A DNA stretch of 64,000 nt. Origin: Nitrospira sp. (GTDB lineage: Bacteria > Nitrospirota > Nitrospiria > Nitrospirales > Nitrospiraceae). The DNA lies in assembly GCA_029194675.1 (NCBI GenBank), contig JARFXP010000004.1:217938-281937 (forward strand), written 5' to 3'. The translations under genes and the position numbers were made by a program. The notes below the pieces were generated by a model. The model made no database searches, was not told where the DNA came from, and saw nothing but the letters and a program-made list of their open reading frames with translations. Shown here piece after piece: positions 18,466-27,156 of this stretch (position 1 is the first letter of the stretch; each line of letters opens with the position of its first letter).

Positions 18466-19398
18466 CTATTGGATGGTGCTGGTGAGACGGAACCCGTAAT
18501 CGATCAGGCTTTTCGCGGTATTCCATCGGCGGTTAGAGTTCAGGATCACGAGTAGCAGATCGTTACCATTATGAGAGACTTTTGCAATCAAACATCGACC
18601 TGCTTTGGAAGTGAATCCGGTCTTCACCCCTTCCACGCCGGGAATGCGACCAAGCAAACGGTTCGTGTTATGCAGGACATAGGCGCGATATCCACTGACA
18701 GGTGTGATGATTTCGCGCTCCGCTTTGACGAGTTCTCGGAACACAGCGTTTCGCATCGCCACTTCACTGAGTGTGGCGAGATCTTCAGCTGTCGAGTAGT
18801 GGTCTGGGCCGTCGAAACCACACCCGTTGCTGAAGTGCGTGTCTGATAACCCAAGGGTAGCAGCCTTGGCGTTCATCATCTTCACAAACTGCTCTTCATC
18901 GCCTCCGACATGCTCAACAGCTGTCAGGCAGGCATCATTGGCCGACACCATCATCATCGCCTTGAGCAAATCGCCAAGACGAAACACTTCCCCGACCTTG
19001 AGCCGTAGGTGGGTCTTGGGCGCTCTCGCGGCATTTCTGCTCACGGTAGCCAGATCATCAAGGTGGCCTTTCTCAAGAATAATCAATGCCGACATAATCT
19101 TGGTGAGACTCGCCGGCGACAGGCGCTTCTCAACCTCGTGCTCGAACAGGATACGGCCTGATCGCAATTCCTTTAGGAGGATACTGTGCGCCGGGATGCG
19201 CTTCCAGGGGAGAGGTTGCGGAACATAACCGACAGGATGGGTGGTCTGACTGCGAGATTGATACTCCATCCCCAAGGCTGGGCATATTGTGAAAGCGAGG
19301 AACGAAAGAGAGGCGGCCGAAACCAGAACAAGGTGGGTGATGGCACCGCCTCGGCTCTGCCTGTGATAATGGAGCGGGATAGGGTCGCGCTGTGCCAC
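18466..19398 (-). CDS. D-alanyl-D-alanine carboxypeptidase (DacA/PBP5-type, family S11)
   Basis: Trims D-Ala from peptidoglycan stem peptides in the periplasm. All three penicillin-binding motifs are visible: SLTK (Ser97-Lys100), SAN (152-154) and KTG (259-261). A signal anchor (ITHLVLVSAASLSFLAFTICPALG) lies at about residues 20-43. The 310-residue length fits a minimal enzyme lacking the PBP5 C-terminal beta domain and amphipathic anchor. It begins 15 bases after a tiny zinc-ribbon gene. Confidence 0.93.
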   Translation of the reverse strand: MAQRDPIPLHYHRQSRGGAITHLVLVSAASLSFLAFTICPALGMEYQSRSQTTHPVGYVPQPLPWKRIPAHSILLKELRSGRILFEHEVEKRLSPASLTKIMSALIILEKGHLDDLATVSRNAARAPKTHLRLKVGEVFRLGDLLKAMMMVSANDACLTAVEHVGGDEEQFVKMMNAKAATLGLSDTHFSNGCGFDGPDHYSTAEDLATLSEVAMRNAVFRELVKAEREIITPVSGYRAYVLHNTNRLLGRIPGVEGVKTGFTSKAGRCLIAKVSHNGNDLLLVILNSNRRWNTAKSLIDYGFRLTSTIQ

Positions 19399-19413
19399 GA
19401 ACGACCGCCTCTT

Positions 19414-19602
19414 TTAGAATATGAACGATTCCCGTACTTTATCACCTTTCCGTCCACTATCGAGAACTTTATGAAAAAATCGCAGGAGGTCAGCCAAATC
19501 TATCCAGAACCCACAATTGAGGCAGCGGGCGTATATCCTCCTGTTGACGAACGTATAGTGACGCTCTACAAGCATGAACCCTTTGCACTTGAGGCACTGC
19601 AT
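19414..19602 (-). CDS. Small zinc-ribbon protein, 62 residues
   Basis: Starts with MQCLKCKGFML at an ATG preceded by GGAGAG. Two CxxC knuckles (Cys3/Cys6 and Cys27/Cys30, CLNC) form a classical zinc ribbon, followed by a hydrophobic/basic helix (WIDLADLLRFFHKVLDS). The function is not recognised. It sits 20 bases after a small membrane-protein gene and 15 bases before the D,D-carboxypeptidase gene, so all three are probably one transcript. Confidence 0.65.
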   Translation of the reverse strand: MQCLKCKGFMLVERHYTFVNRRIYARCLNCGFWIDLADLLRFFHKVLDSGRKGDKVRESFIF

Positions 19603-19622
19603 ACATTTCCCATTCTCTCCAA

Positions 19623-19829
19623 TTACCGAAGGCGATTCATGACTAAGGCGACGCACCCGGCGAGCAAGCCGCCGCCGATGAGGGTCGTGCCAAAATACAC
19701 GAATACGTTCGTATCCCCAGAGGGTTGTGTCCCTTCCCACAGGTCTCGGATTCCACCCTGGACCATCAGCACCGAGAGGGTCATCAGAGCCCCAATCATA
19801 AACCACCATGCAAAGGATCGAAGCGCCAT
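19623..19829 (-). CDS. Small two-helix membrane protein, about 68 residues
   Basis: Reads MALRSFAWWFMIGALMTLSV at the N-terminus, then a loop (GGIRDLWEGTQPSG) and a second hydrophobic helix (YFGTTLIGGGLLAGCVALVM) ending in NRLR. Two transmembrane helices with a short basic tail are clear. No ribosome-binding site is strong; a TTG four codons upstream is also open. The function is unknown. It is likely first in the run leading to the zinc-ribbon and carboxypeptidase genes. Confidence 0.55.
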   Translation of the reverse strand: MALRSFAWWFMIGALMTLSVLMVQGGIRDLWEGTQPSGDTNVFVYFGTTLIGGGLLAGCVALVMNRLR

Positions 19830-19921
19830 AGTAGTGTTCAAAAATTTAGGGCCTTTTACCCATCGGCCACTCTAACGAAGGCCTTCCAGGCTGTCAAGAA
19901 TCGACAGCGATCGCTCGCTTC

Positions 19922-21130
19922 CTACTCTCTTGTCTCCGACTTCGCCGCTGGTTTGAGTCCACGGTGAAGGAAGATCGAGACGCTGCCACTTCCGTTGTCG
20001 GCGATGGCCAATCCCGGTTCCTCCAGCCCGAAGGTCGTGACACGAAAGGATGAAAGCGCAAACGGGCCGGACTTCGTGCGGTAATTTCTCGGAGGGTAAT
20101 GAAAGGTACCATCGCCCTTCCCGAACAAGATCGAGAGGTCATTTGACTGGATATTCACGATCGCCACATCCTCGAACCGGTCGCCATTGAAATCCCGTGC
20201 CAACCCAAAGTTGGGACCGGCATCAGCTCCGGAATCCTTGCCGGGTCGGAATGTCGCGTTGCCGTTGCCGAGAAACGTTGTGAAGCTATCCTGCTCTCCG
20301 TTGATGACCAGTAGGTCCCTGTGATGATCGTTATTGAAGTCGGCAAAACTCACGCCAAGGGGTCGGCGGCCCGTGGAATAATCGTTGGGATCACGAAAGG
20401 TACCGTCGCCGTTCCCGAGCCAAATGGAGACGGCATTCGACATAGGTCCTCCATTCGTCACCACCAATTCCAATTTCCCATCGCCGTTGAGATCAGCCAA
20501 CGCAACGGATGTGGGAGTGTCGCCATGTTCGTATTGAACGACGTGTCGAAATTCGCCGGTCCCATTCCCGAGAAAGACTTTGACCTTGTCGTTCCGTAGA
20601 GCGACGACAAGATCCGTATGGTGATCGCCATTGATATCGTCTGCGGCCAGTGCGATCGGTGCACGATGGACCGGATAACGTGGTCCTTCTTCAAACTTTC
20701 CATCTCCATGTCCGAACAAGACCATAACCTCGTCGCCACCGGAGCATGCCAGGGCGACATCGGGATGTCGGTCCTGATTGAAGTTGCCCATCACAAGGGA
20801 CCGCGGTTCCTGGCAGACATGGAGCTGAACCTGATCTCTAAATGTGCCGTCACCATTCCCCAACAGAATCGAGAGGGTATTACTCGCAATATTGGTGGTG
20901 ATGAGATCGGTGAATGAGTCATGATTAAGGTCTTCGGTGATAATAGTGGTCGGATTCTTGCCGACCTTGTAGCTGGCAAAATAATAAAAAGGATCAGGTG
21001 GGGTATATGGCTCGCTCCTGGAACAAGCCCACAGACCGTGACCGATAAGAAAGGACAGCCATAGCAGAGAGAAAAGCCGCCTGACCGCGTGCAATTTCCG
21101 CTCGATAAGAATGTTCACTCGGTCTCTCAC
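19922..21130 (-). CDS. FG-GAP/VCBS repeat lipoprotein
   Basis: 402 residues beginning at GTG. An N-terminal hydrophobic helix ends in a lipobox-like GLWAC, so it is probably a lipoprotein. The rest is about seven FG-GAP repeats with calcium-loop motifs such as DLNHDSFTDL, DINGDHHTDL, DLNGDGKLEL and DFNNDHHRDL, each followed by an LGNGDGTF strand. This predicts a calcium-stabilised beta-propeller on the cell surface or in the periplasm. The ligand is unknown. Confidence 0.85.
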   Translation of the reverse strand: MRDRVNILIERKLHAVRRLFSLLWLSFLIGHGLWACSRSEPYTPPDPFYYFASYKVGKNPTTIITEDLNHDSFTDLITTNIASNTLSILLGNGDGTFRDQVQLHVCQEPRSLVMGNFNQDRHPDVALACSGGDEVMVLFGHGDGKFEEGPRYPVHRAPIALAADDINGDHHTDLVVALRNDKVKVFLGNGTGEFRHVVQYEHGDTPTSVALADLNGDGKLELVVTNGGPMSNAVSIWLGNGDGTFRDPNDYSTGRRPLGVSFADFNNDHHRDLLVINGEQDSFTTFLGNGNATFRPGKDSGADAGPNFGLARDFNGDRFEDVAIVNIQSNDLSILFGKGDGTFHYPPRNYRTKSGPFALSSFRVTTFGLEEPGLAIADNGSGSVSIFLHRGLKPAAKSETRE

Positions 21131-21233
21131 ACCCTAAGCGGCTGGACCAATGAGCCTATGGTGGTGGATCAGGAGACTCAGTATACAGAGGGGGTCTTCG
21201 CCCCCGCAATCCACGGCAGTAGCTCATGGACCT

Positions 21234-21263
21234 TTGAATTTTGCCCTCTGCTTACGTTATGAT
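21234..21263 (+). promoter_or_regulatory. Candidate sigma-70 promoter for the 21290 gene
   Basis: TTGAAT at 21234-21239 and TATGAT at 21258-21263 are separated by 18 bases. The transcript would start about 20 bases before a strong TAGGAGGAAGG site and the ATG at 21290. Confidence 0.45.
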
Positions 21264-21289
21264 GCCGCGTTACTTTTAGGAGGAAGGTC

Positions 21290-21610
21290 ATGAGCAAAAT
21301 TGTGAACGTTGATATCACGATGTACGGGATAGCTGAAGTTCTGATGTGGTGTCTTGATCGGAACAAGGGACGTGTCCCAGGCGTCGATACGCCGGGCTTC
21401 AAAAAGATGCAGGAGTTGTTGGCGCAGAAGCCTCAGTCGGGGGACTATTTCACGCTCGATCAGTTCTGGAAGAAAAAAGTAACGTTGCCGTTAACCGAAG
21501 ACGAAGTCGCGACGATCGATCGTTGTCTCTACGACATTCCCAATTTTGACAACGAACCGCTCCCCCAAATCCGACACAAATTTTGGCCTCATCAGGCGGG
21601 AGCCCACTGA
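21290..21610 (+). CDS. Hypothetical protein, 106 residues
   Basis: Unrecognised soluble protein with an excellent ribosome-binding site (AGGAGGAAGG) and a candidate promoter upstream. It opens MSKIVNVDITMYGIAEVLMW and continues with Lys/Asp-rich helices (LTEDEVATIDRCLYDIPNF). It is a single plus-strand gene between two minus-strand genes, so it is probably monocistronic. The function is unknown. Confidence 0.7.
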   Translation: MSKIVNVDITMYGIAEVLMWCLDRNKGRVPGVDTPGFKKMQELLAQKPQSGDYFTLDQFWKKKVTLPLTEDEVATIDRCLYDIPNFDNEPLPQIRHKFWPHQAGAH

Positions 21611-21685
21611 AGCGAAGCACCGATCCGGTTGGTGGGGCACCCTTGGAACGTACGTTGGAACTGCCGGACTAGAAGCGTGATCCTG

Positions 21686-22687
21686 TCAGAGAGTTCCTTC
21701 GCCTTTGAGATACCTACGAAAACGATCCATGAGCTCGGCCCCCAGGGTTCCGCCTTCAGGCTTCTTCGTCAACGGATCGGCAAAGTGGCCCCGGATTTCC
21801 TGGAGGCGTTTCTCTGCCTGATCATTACCTTGCAGTCGCTTGGTGTTCTGGAGAGCGGTATCAAAGGCATCGAATGTCAATTCATGGTAACCGAATGAGC
21901 GGATACGCTTGACGGCTTTCATCATCGCCTGGTTCCGAAACGTCGTCAAATGGTCGGCATTGATTTCTTTCAATCCCAGCTTGCGGGCCCGCCGTTCGGC
22001 TGCTTTTCTGATCCCACTGCGCACGAAATCCGGAGATGTCTGAAGCCGCTTCCATGCCTCGTCGGTCCAGGCAATTCGTTCCTGAGGCGCTTCCCATAGG
22101 TCCTGCAGAACCGATGCGTCGATGCGGATCAGCCTTTTGGCTCTGGCGAGATCTTCCGTATCTCGCTTTAACATATCGGTCACGAATTCCAGTGCAATGG
22201 GCGGCGATTGCTTTAACTTGTCTTGAAGCAGGGCCAATGCCTCCTCGGTCCATTCCATCGAGGGTCCGCTCTCCTCGTGAAGATCACCAAGCGCTTCCAC
22301 TTTTTCAAACAACTCGACGTTCACTTCGAGATGCCCCCGTTCCTTTGCGATCTCCTCCGCAATCTGCTTGGTCATCGCCCGCATAAATTCAGGAACGGTA
22401 TCCAACCGTTCTTTGGCGGCGGCGGTCCATGGAAGACGGCCATTGACCATCTCTTCGACAGCAGATGCCATGCCGGCTTCACCGCCCATGCGCCCCATCA
22501 TCTGTCCCTTAAACTGATCGAGAATCTCCTCGGTGATTTCCTCGTACCCCAATTCACGCGCTTTCTTTTCAGCCAAACGACGGACCATGCCACGCAGAAA
22601 TATCGGTGCACGCTCCATTCGTTTGAGCGCACCCTCAGCCCAACGGACTTGGGTTGTATTCGTCTGCGAAGAATCTGATGCCGACAT
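21686..22687 (-). CDS. Protein made of four PCP_red-type repeats
   Basis: 333 residues consisting largely of repeats that match the small C-terminal domain of light-independent protochlorophyllide reductase subunit B (PCP_red pattern: W, helix, P-x-F-x-R, helix, A-x-x-x-G, I-T). Repeats occur at about residues 16-62 (APIFLRGMVRRLAEKKARELG), 87-131 (VPEFMRAMTKQIAEEIAKERG), 146-197 (degenerate) and 206-256 (SPDFVRSGIRKAAERRARKLG). No chlorophyll-pathway gene is in the window. A second protein with the same domain is encoded at 36647-37396. The function outside pigment synthesis is unknown. Confidence 0.8.
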   Translation of the reverse strand: MSASDSSQTNTTQVRWAEGALKRMERAPIFLRGMVRRLAEKKARELGYEEITEEILDQFKGQMMGRMGGEAGMASAVEEMVNGRLPWTAAAKERLDTVPEFMRAMTKQIAEEIAKERGHLEVNVELFEKVEALGDLHEESGPSMEWTEEALALLQDKLKQSPPIALEFVTDMLKRDTEDLARAKRLIRIDASVLQDLWEAPQERIAWTDEAWKRLQTSPDFVRSGIRKAAERRARKLGLKEINADHLTTFRNQAMMKAVKRIRSFGYHELTFDAFDTALQNTKRLQGNDQAEKRLQEIRGHFADPLTKKPEGGTLGAELMDRFRRYLKGEGTL

Positions 22688-22712
22688 TGGTTCCTGTTCA
22701 ATCAGTCGATCG

Positions 22713-22997
22713 TTATTGATTGAGCAATTCCTTCAGCTCTTTGCCGGCTTTGAAAAACGGAACCCGCTTGGCTGGTACCGCAACCGTCTCCCCGGTCTTT
22801 GGATTCCGCCCTTCCTTCATCCGACGAGCCCGCAGCCGAAAGCTGCCGAAGCCTCGGATCTCCGTTTTGTCGCCGTTTCTCAAAGAATCCCTGACACAAT
22901 CGAAAATGGTGTTGACGACCACTTCGGCCTGTCGCTTCGTCAAGGTGGTGACTTGCTCAGTAACTTTTTCGATGATCTGCGCCTTGGTCATATCCAC
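22713..22997 (-). CDS. Integration host factor/HU-type DNA-bending protein
   Basis: 94 residues with the full HU/IHF fold: helical N-terminus (TKAQIIEKVTEQV), EIRGFGSFRLRAR, and the DNA-binding arm tip GRNPKTGE followed by VPAKRVPFFKAGKELK. The EIRGFGSF and PFFKAGKEL wording is closest to IHF-beta (himD), so I favour IHF over HU. It lies 56 bases downstream of sppA at the end of the aro-rpsA cluster, where ihfB often follows rpsA. Confidence 0.9.
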   Translation of the reverse strand: MDMTKAQIIEKVTEQVTTLTKRQAEVVVNTIFDCVRDSLRNGDKTEIRGFGSFRLRARRMKEGRNPKTGETVAVPAKRVPFFKAGKELKELLNQ

Positions 22998-23053
22998 TCT
23001 CCCTTCGTCGCGAGGACGGCCGCACCTTTATTGATACAGCTAGATTGACACAG

Positions 23054-23956
23054 CTAGAAGGCCATAAGGTATTTCAAGCTCACGCCCGGTTGCATATCAA
23101 ACTTCGGAAACATCATGCTGAGTTTTGAGTCCAGAATTTCGCGGAGGGAAAACCGGCGCCTCGGCTCGACGACCTTCGGTTCCCCCTCGATTCCGACCAC
23201 CTCCGCAGCCAACTGAATGGCGTCTTCCAAGTCGCCCAGTTCATCGACCAGCTTCGCTTCCTTGGCCTGGCGTCCGGTAAAGATTCGACCGTCGGCCAAC
23301 GCTTGGGCAGCTCGAATCTCGAGGGAACGGCCCTCGGCCACCGCCTCGATAAACTGCTTATGGACATCATCCATCACGGCTTGCAACAAACGTCTTTCGT
23401 CCGCGCTCATTTTCCGGAGTGGAGAGCCCACATCCTTATATCTCCCGCTCTTAATGACGACCCCTTCCACCCCGATTTTCTGAAGCAATCCCTCCAGGTT
23501 GGCCGTTTCCATGATGACTCCGATGCTTCCAGTCAGCGTCCCGGGATTGGCCACGATCCGATCTGCTGCAGCCGCGATGTAATACCCTCCCGATGCGGCA
23601 AGGCTCCCCATCGATGCGATAACCGCCTTGTTGTTCTTGCTTCTGACCCGCTTGACGGCATCGTAAATCTCTTGCGATGGCACGACGCCGCCCCCGGGAC
23701 TATCGATTCTTATCACGATGGCTTTGACGGAAGGATTCTCGCTGAATCGCTTCAGATCCTCAATGGTCGTCTGAGAATCCAAAATGACCCCTTCGACTCG
23801 AACCAGGGCGATTCGGTCTCCGGTCGATAGATCAAGGTCGGGGACAAAGAGATTGATTAGGACCAAGACACCCAGTCCCATCGCAAAAAACCACAAGGTC
23901 TTCCGCAACAGATGACGTTTTCGCGGACGTTCCGCCTGTGTTGCTTCATCCGCCAT
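23054..23956 (-). CDS. sppA: Signal peptide peptidase SppA (short form)
   Basis: Membrane-anchored serine protease that clears cleaved signal peptides. The chosen ATG at 23956 (MADEATQAERP) follows a GGGAGAGGAG site; an ATG 30 bases upstream is also open. One N-terminal helix (LWFFAMGLGVLVLINLFV) is followed by the protease core: IDSPGGGVVPSQEIY, catalytic Ser in SMGSLAASGGYYIA, TGSIGVIM, and general-base Lys in IKSGRYKDVGSP. At about 300 residues it is the half-length bacterial form. Confidence 0.93.
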   Translation of the reverse strand: MADEATQAERPRKRHLLRKTLWFFAMGLGVLVLINLFVPDLDLSTGDRIALVRVEGVILDSQTTIEDLKRFSENPSVKAIVIRIDSPGGGVVPSQEIYDAVKRVRSKNNKAVIASMGSLAASGGYYIAAAADRIVANPGTLTGSIGVIMETANLEGLLQKIGVEGVVIKSGRYKDVGSPLRKMSADERRLLQAVMDDVHKQFIEAVAEGRSLEIRAAQALADGRIFTGRQAKEAKLVDELGDLEDAIQLAAEVVGIEGEPKVVEPRRRFSLREILDSKLSMMFPKFDMQPGVSLKYLMAF

Positions 23957-23992
23957 CGCTCCTCTCCCGCACCCTCCCTCAACCAAGCCGGC

Positions 23993-25708
23993 TTAGCTTT
24001 GATCTTCCGATTGCGACCGTTTCCGGCTCTGTTTCGCGGCCCGTCCTAGACTCTGGTCAAGCACGCCCTGTGTCGAGTGATAATCATCAACCTGCTTGCG
24101 TTCCCAATCCAGCTGATGGTCACGCAGGCTAAGGGCGATTTTGCGTTCCTCTCGATCGACTTTGATTATCTTCGCCGTGACATCATCCTGCAACTTAAAC
24201 TTTTCTTCGAGCTTCGCGGGAGGTTCAACACCGGATTCGCTGACATGGATCAAACCTTCCACCTCACCGTCCAGTTCGATGAAGATCCCAAAATCGGCGA
24301 CTTTCGACACCTTGCCGGTCACCGAGTCACCAACGTGATACCGTGCGGGGATCGCCTCATCCCAGGGATCACGGGCCAGCTGTTTGTATCCCAACGAGAG
24401 CCGCTCTTTCTCTTTGTCGATGCGCAACACGACCGCTTCCACTTTTTGTCCTTTTTTAAACAGCTCAGAGGGATGCTTGATATGCCTCGTCCAGGACATA
24501 TCCGAAATATGGATGAGTCCATCGATCCCCTCTTCAAGTCCGACAAAGGCGCCGAAATCGGTCAGGCTCTTCACCTTCCCCTCGATACGGGTCCCGATCG
24601 GATATTTGCCCTCAATCATGTCCCAGGGATTCGGAGCCGTCTGTTTCATGCCCAATGAGATTTTGCGGCTCGCGGGATCGACGTTGAGCACCGCGGCTTC
24701 CACTTGATCACCGACCGCCACGACTCTGGACGGATGTCGGACTTCGTGCGTCCACGACATCTCAGACACATGCACCAATCCTTCAACTCCCGGCTCAAGT
24801 TCCACGAACGCTCCATAATCGGTCAGGCTGACCACACGACCACGGACCCTGGTACCGATGGGATACTTGCCGGCGACATTGGTCCAGGGATCCGCACTCT
24901 TCTGCTTGAGCCCCAGAGAAATACGACCCGTTTCACGATCATATTTCAACACCGCGACTTCAACCTTGTCTCCCACGGTAAACAGTTCCGATGGGTGTCC
25001 GACTCGACCCCAGGACATGTCGGTAATGTGTAGCAACCCGTCAATACCGCCGAGGTCGATGAACGATCCGTAATCGGTGATGTTCTTGACGGTACCCTGG
25101 ATGAGCTGACCTTCTTTGAGATTGGCCAGCGTCGTCTGCCGTTTTTTATCCCTGGTTTCCTCCAACAACACACGGCGCGACACGACCACATTGCCTCGCC
25201 TGTGGTTGATCTTGATGATCTTGAGGGGGAAGGTCTTTCCAACGAGCCCATCCAGATCACGAACCGGATGAAGATCAATCTGCGAACCGGGCAAGAATGC
25301 TTTGACGCCGATATCGACCATCATGCCGCCCTTGATGCGTGAGACGATCTTACCTTCGATACTCTTCTCTTCTTTGTAGAGCTTTTCGAGTTCTTCCCAA
25401 ATCTTCATCTTGTCCGCTTTTTCCTTGGAAAGAACGAGATTGCCGTCTGCATCTTCACATTCTTCGATATAGACTTGGAGCCGGTCGCCGATCTTGAGGT
25501 TGTGAAGTTCCTCGGATGAGAACTGATCGCTCGGGATCATGCCCTCTGATTTGTACCCGATATCAACGATGACCTTGTCTTTGGTCAGGGCCACCACCCG
25601 GCCTTCTGTAATCGTGCCTTCTTCCAGGTTACGGAAGGTTTCTTCGTATAATGCCGCCAAGGCATTGCGGTCTAACTGCGCGTCACTGCTGTTGGATACT
25701 GTACCCAT
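23993..25708 (-). CDS. rpsA: 30S ribosomal protein S1
   Basis: 571 residues with six consecutive S1/OB-fold RNA-binding domains, each ending in patterns such as GMIPSDQFS, GLLHITDMSWGR, GLVHVSEMSWTH, GLIHISDMSWTR and GLIHVSES. The first two domains are the divergent ribosome-anchoring ones and the last four bind mRNA. It lies in the classical cmk-plsC-rpsA order, 55 bases after plsC. Confidence 0.97.
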   Translation of the reverse strand: MGTVSNSSDAQLDRNALAALYEETFRNLEEGTITEGRVVALTKDKVIVDIGYKSEGMIPSDQFSSEELHNLKIGDRLQVYIEECEDADGNLVLSKEKADKMKIWEELEKLYKEEKSIEGKIVSRIKGGMMVDIGVKAFLPGSQIDLHPVRDLDGLVGKTFPLKIIKINHRRGNVVVSRRVLLEETRDKKRQTTLANLKEGQLIQGTVKNITDYGSFIDLGGIDGLLHITDMSWGRVGHPSELFTVGDKVEVAVLKYDRETGRISLGLKQKSADPWTNVAGKYPIGTRVRGRVVSLTDYGAFVELEPGVEGLVHVSEMSWTHEVRHPSRVVAVGDQVEAAVLNVDPASRKISLGMKQTAPNPWDMIEGKYPIGTRIEGKVKSLTDFGAFVGLEEGIDGLIHISDMSWTRHIKHPSELFKKGQKVEAVVLRIDKEKERLSLGYKQLARDPWDEAIPARYHVGDSVTGKVSKVADFGIFIELDGEVEGLIHVSESGVEPPAKLEEKFKLQDDVTAKIIKVDREERKIALSLRDHQLDWERKQVDDYHSTQGVLDQSLGRAAKQSRKRSQSEDQS

Positions 25709-25763
25709 ATGAACGTCCTACTCTTCCGACTCTCGTCGGGTGCTGATGGTGAAGTCGCCGGGC

Positions 25764-26456
25764 TCACTCAGCGTTGTGAGCGTCAGCGGTCGGCCTGTCC
25801 GGTGTTTCGGGGGCCAGGTCATTCCTCCCCTTTGGAACGGGAACTTGACCTAAGGCCGCAATGTGCTCGATCACCGTACGGCTGACCTGTTGATAGAACT
25901 GTTTCGTTTCTGCCCTCTCTTTGTGTTTCCCCGTTTCGAACTGAATAGGATCCCCGAATCGTACCGTAACCTGACGCAACCGAGGCCAGCGAGCCCCCGT
26001 GGGGAGCACCTCGAAGGTCCCTTTCAGATACGCCGGAACAACTGGGCAACCCGTCTGCGACACAATCACTCCCATACCCGCCTTCGGCTCCCGAAGGTGG
26101 CCATCGTGACTACGTCGACCTTCCGGGAAAATGACCACCACGTGACCTGCTCGAATCAGGTTGATCGCCTTCCCAAACGCCTCTCGGTCGAGGCGTCCCA
26201 ACCTCACGGGTATCCAGCCTAACGCCTGCAAAATACTGTTTAATACTGGGATCGGAAACAAGTCATTGCGTCCCAAATACCAGGCCCTTCGACGCATCCC
26301 ACAGCCGAGTAGCGGAATGTCAAGGTAGCTGGCATGGTTTGCGGCGATCAGCAGACCTCCGGTCCGAGGAATCTCCCCTTCGACACGATATCGAAAGCAA
26401 ATCCACGCAACGACTCGTACCAGGGCCCACAAGAATCCATAGAGAATCCCGCTCAC
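25764..26456 (-). CDS. plsC: 1-acyl-sn-glycerol-3-phosphate acyltransferase (PlsC family)
   Basis: Acylates lysophosphatidic acid in phospholipid synthesis at the inner membrane. The catalytic NHASYLD (NHxxxxD) and the second motif FPEGRRSHDG are both present in 230 residues, with an N-terminal hydrophobic segment (ILYGFLWALVRVVAWICF). The C-terminal 30 residues are Asp/Pro-rich and not conserved. It overlaps cmk by four bases. Confidence 0.93.
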   Translation of the reverse strand: MSGILYGFLWALVRVVAWICFRYRVEGEIPRTGGLLIAANHASYLDIPLLGCGMRRRAWYLGRNDLFPIPVLNSILQALGWIPVRLGRLDREAFGKAINLIRAGHVVVIFPEGRRSHDGHLREPKAGMGVIVSQTGCPVVPAYLKGTFEVLPTGARWPRLRQVTVRFGDPIQFETGKHKERAETKQFYQQVSRTVIEHIAALGQVPVPKGRNDLAPETPDRPTADAHNAE

Positions 26457-27112
26457 GACCCGGTCGACACTGTCGCAATCATCTGCTCCACCACTTGGTC
26501 AGGACTGAGGGCAGAGGTATCGATGAATCGTGCGTCACCCGCTGGAATCAATGGGGCGATCGAACGGGTCCGATCCCGCCTATCTCGGTCCGATAGATCA
26601 CAGGACGTTGTCTCAACCGTCCCACCACGGCCTGCGGCGACCAGTTCACGGTGCCGCCGCGCGACTCGAACGTCTGCATCTGCCTCCAAGAAGAATTTAT
26701 AGGGAGCGGTCGGAAAGACCTTTGTGCCGACGTCGCGTCCTTCTGCAACCACCGAACCTCTCTGACCGATCTGACGCTGGATCGGCAGCAGCCACTCACG
26801 GACAGCTGGAATGGCCGACACGATGGAGGCCGTTGCGGTGACTTCGGGTGCCCTGAGCTCCCCGGTGACGTCGCGGCCATCGACCGATACCTGCATTGCG
26901 CCATTGAGAAACTGCATGTGAATCAAGGTGGTCGGCAATAATGTTGTCACCGACTCATGATCCGTCGGACGTATCCCTGATTGCAAGGTTTTCCATGCGA
27001 CGGCTCGGTACAGTGCTCCTGTATCAAGATAAAGGTAACCAAGCCGAGCGGCCAATAGTCTCGCTACTGTACTCTTGCCCACTCCGGCCGGTCCATCAAT
27101 CGCAATAATCAC
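26453..27112 (-). CDS. cmk: Cytidylate kinase
   Basis: Phosphorylates CMP/dCMP with ATP. The 219 residues start IIAIDGPAGVGKSTVARLLA (P-loop) and continue with YLDTGALYRA, the CMP-binding GRDVTGELR, the conserved VAEGRDVGTKVFP and the lid (RRHRELVAAGR). It lies between aroA and plsC on the minus strand. Confidence 0.96.
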   Translation of the reverse strand: MIIAIDGPAGVGKSTVARLLAARLGYLYLDTGALYRAVAWKTLQSGIRPTDHESVTTLLPTTLIHMQFLNGAMQVSVDGRDVTGELRAPEVTATASIVSAIPAVREWLLPIQRQIGQRGSVVAEGRDVGTKVFPTAPYKFFLEADADVRVARRHRELVAAGRGGTVETTSCDLSDRDRRDRTRSIAPLIPAGDARFIDTSALSPDQVVEQMIATVSTGS

Positions 27113-27156
27113 TCAGCCCCCACACTTCTCGAACCGTACGATCCGTCGCACGGTTC

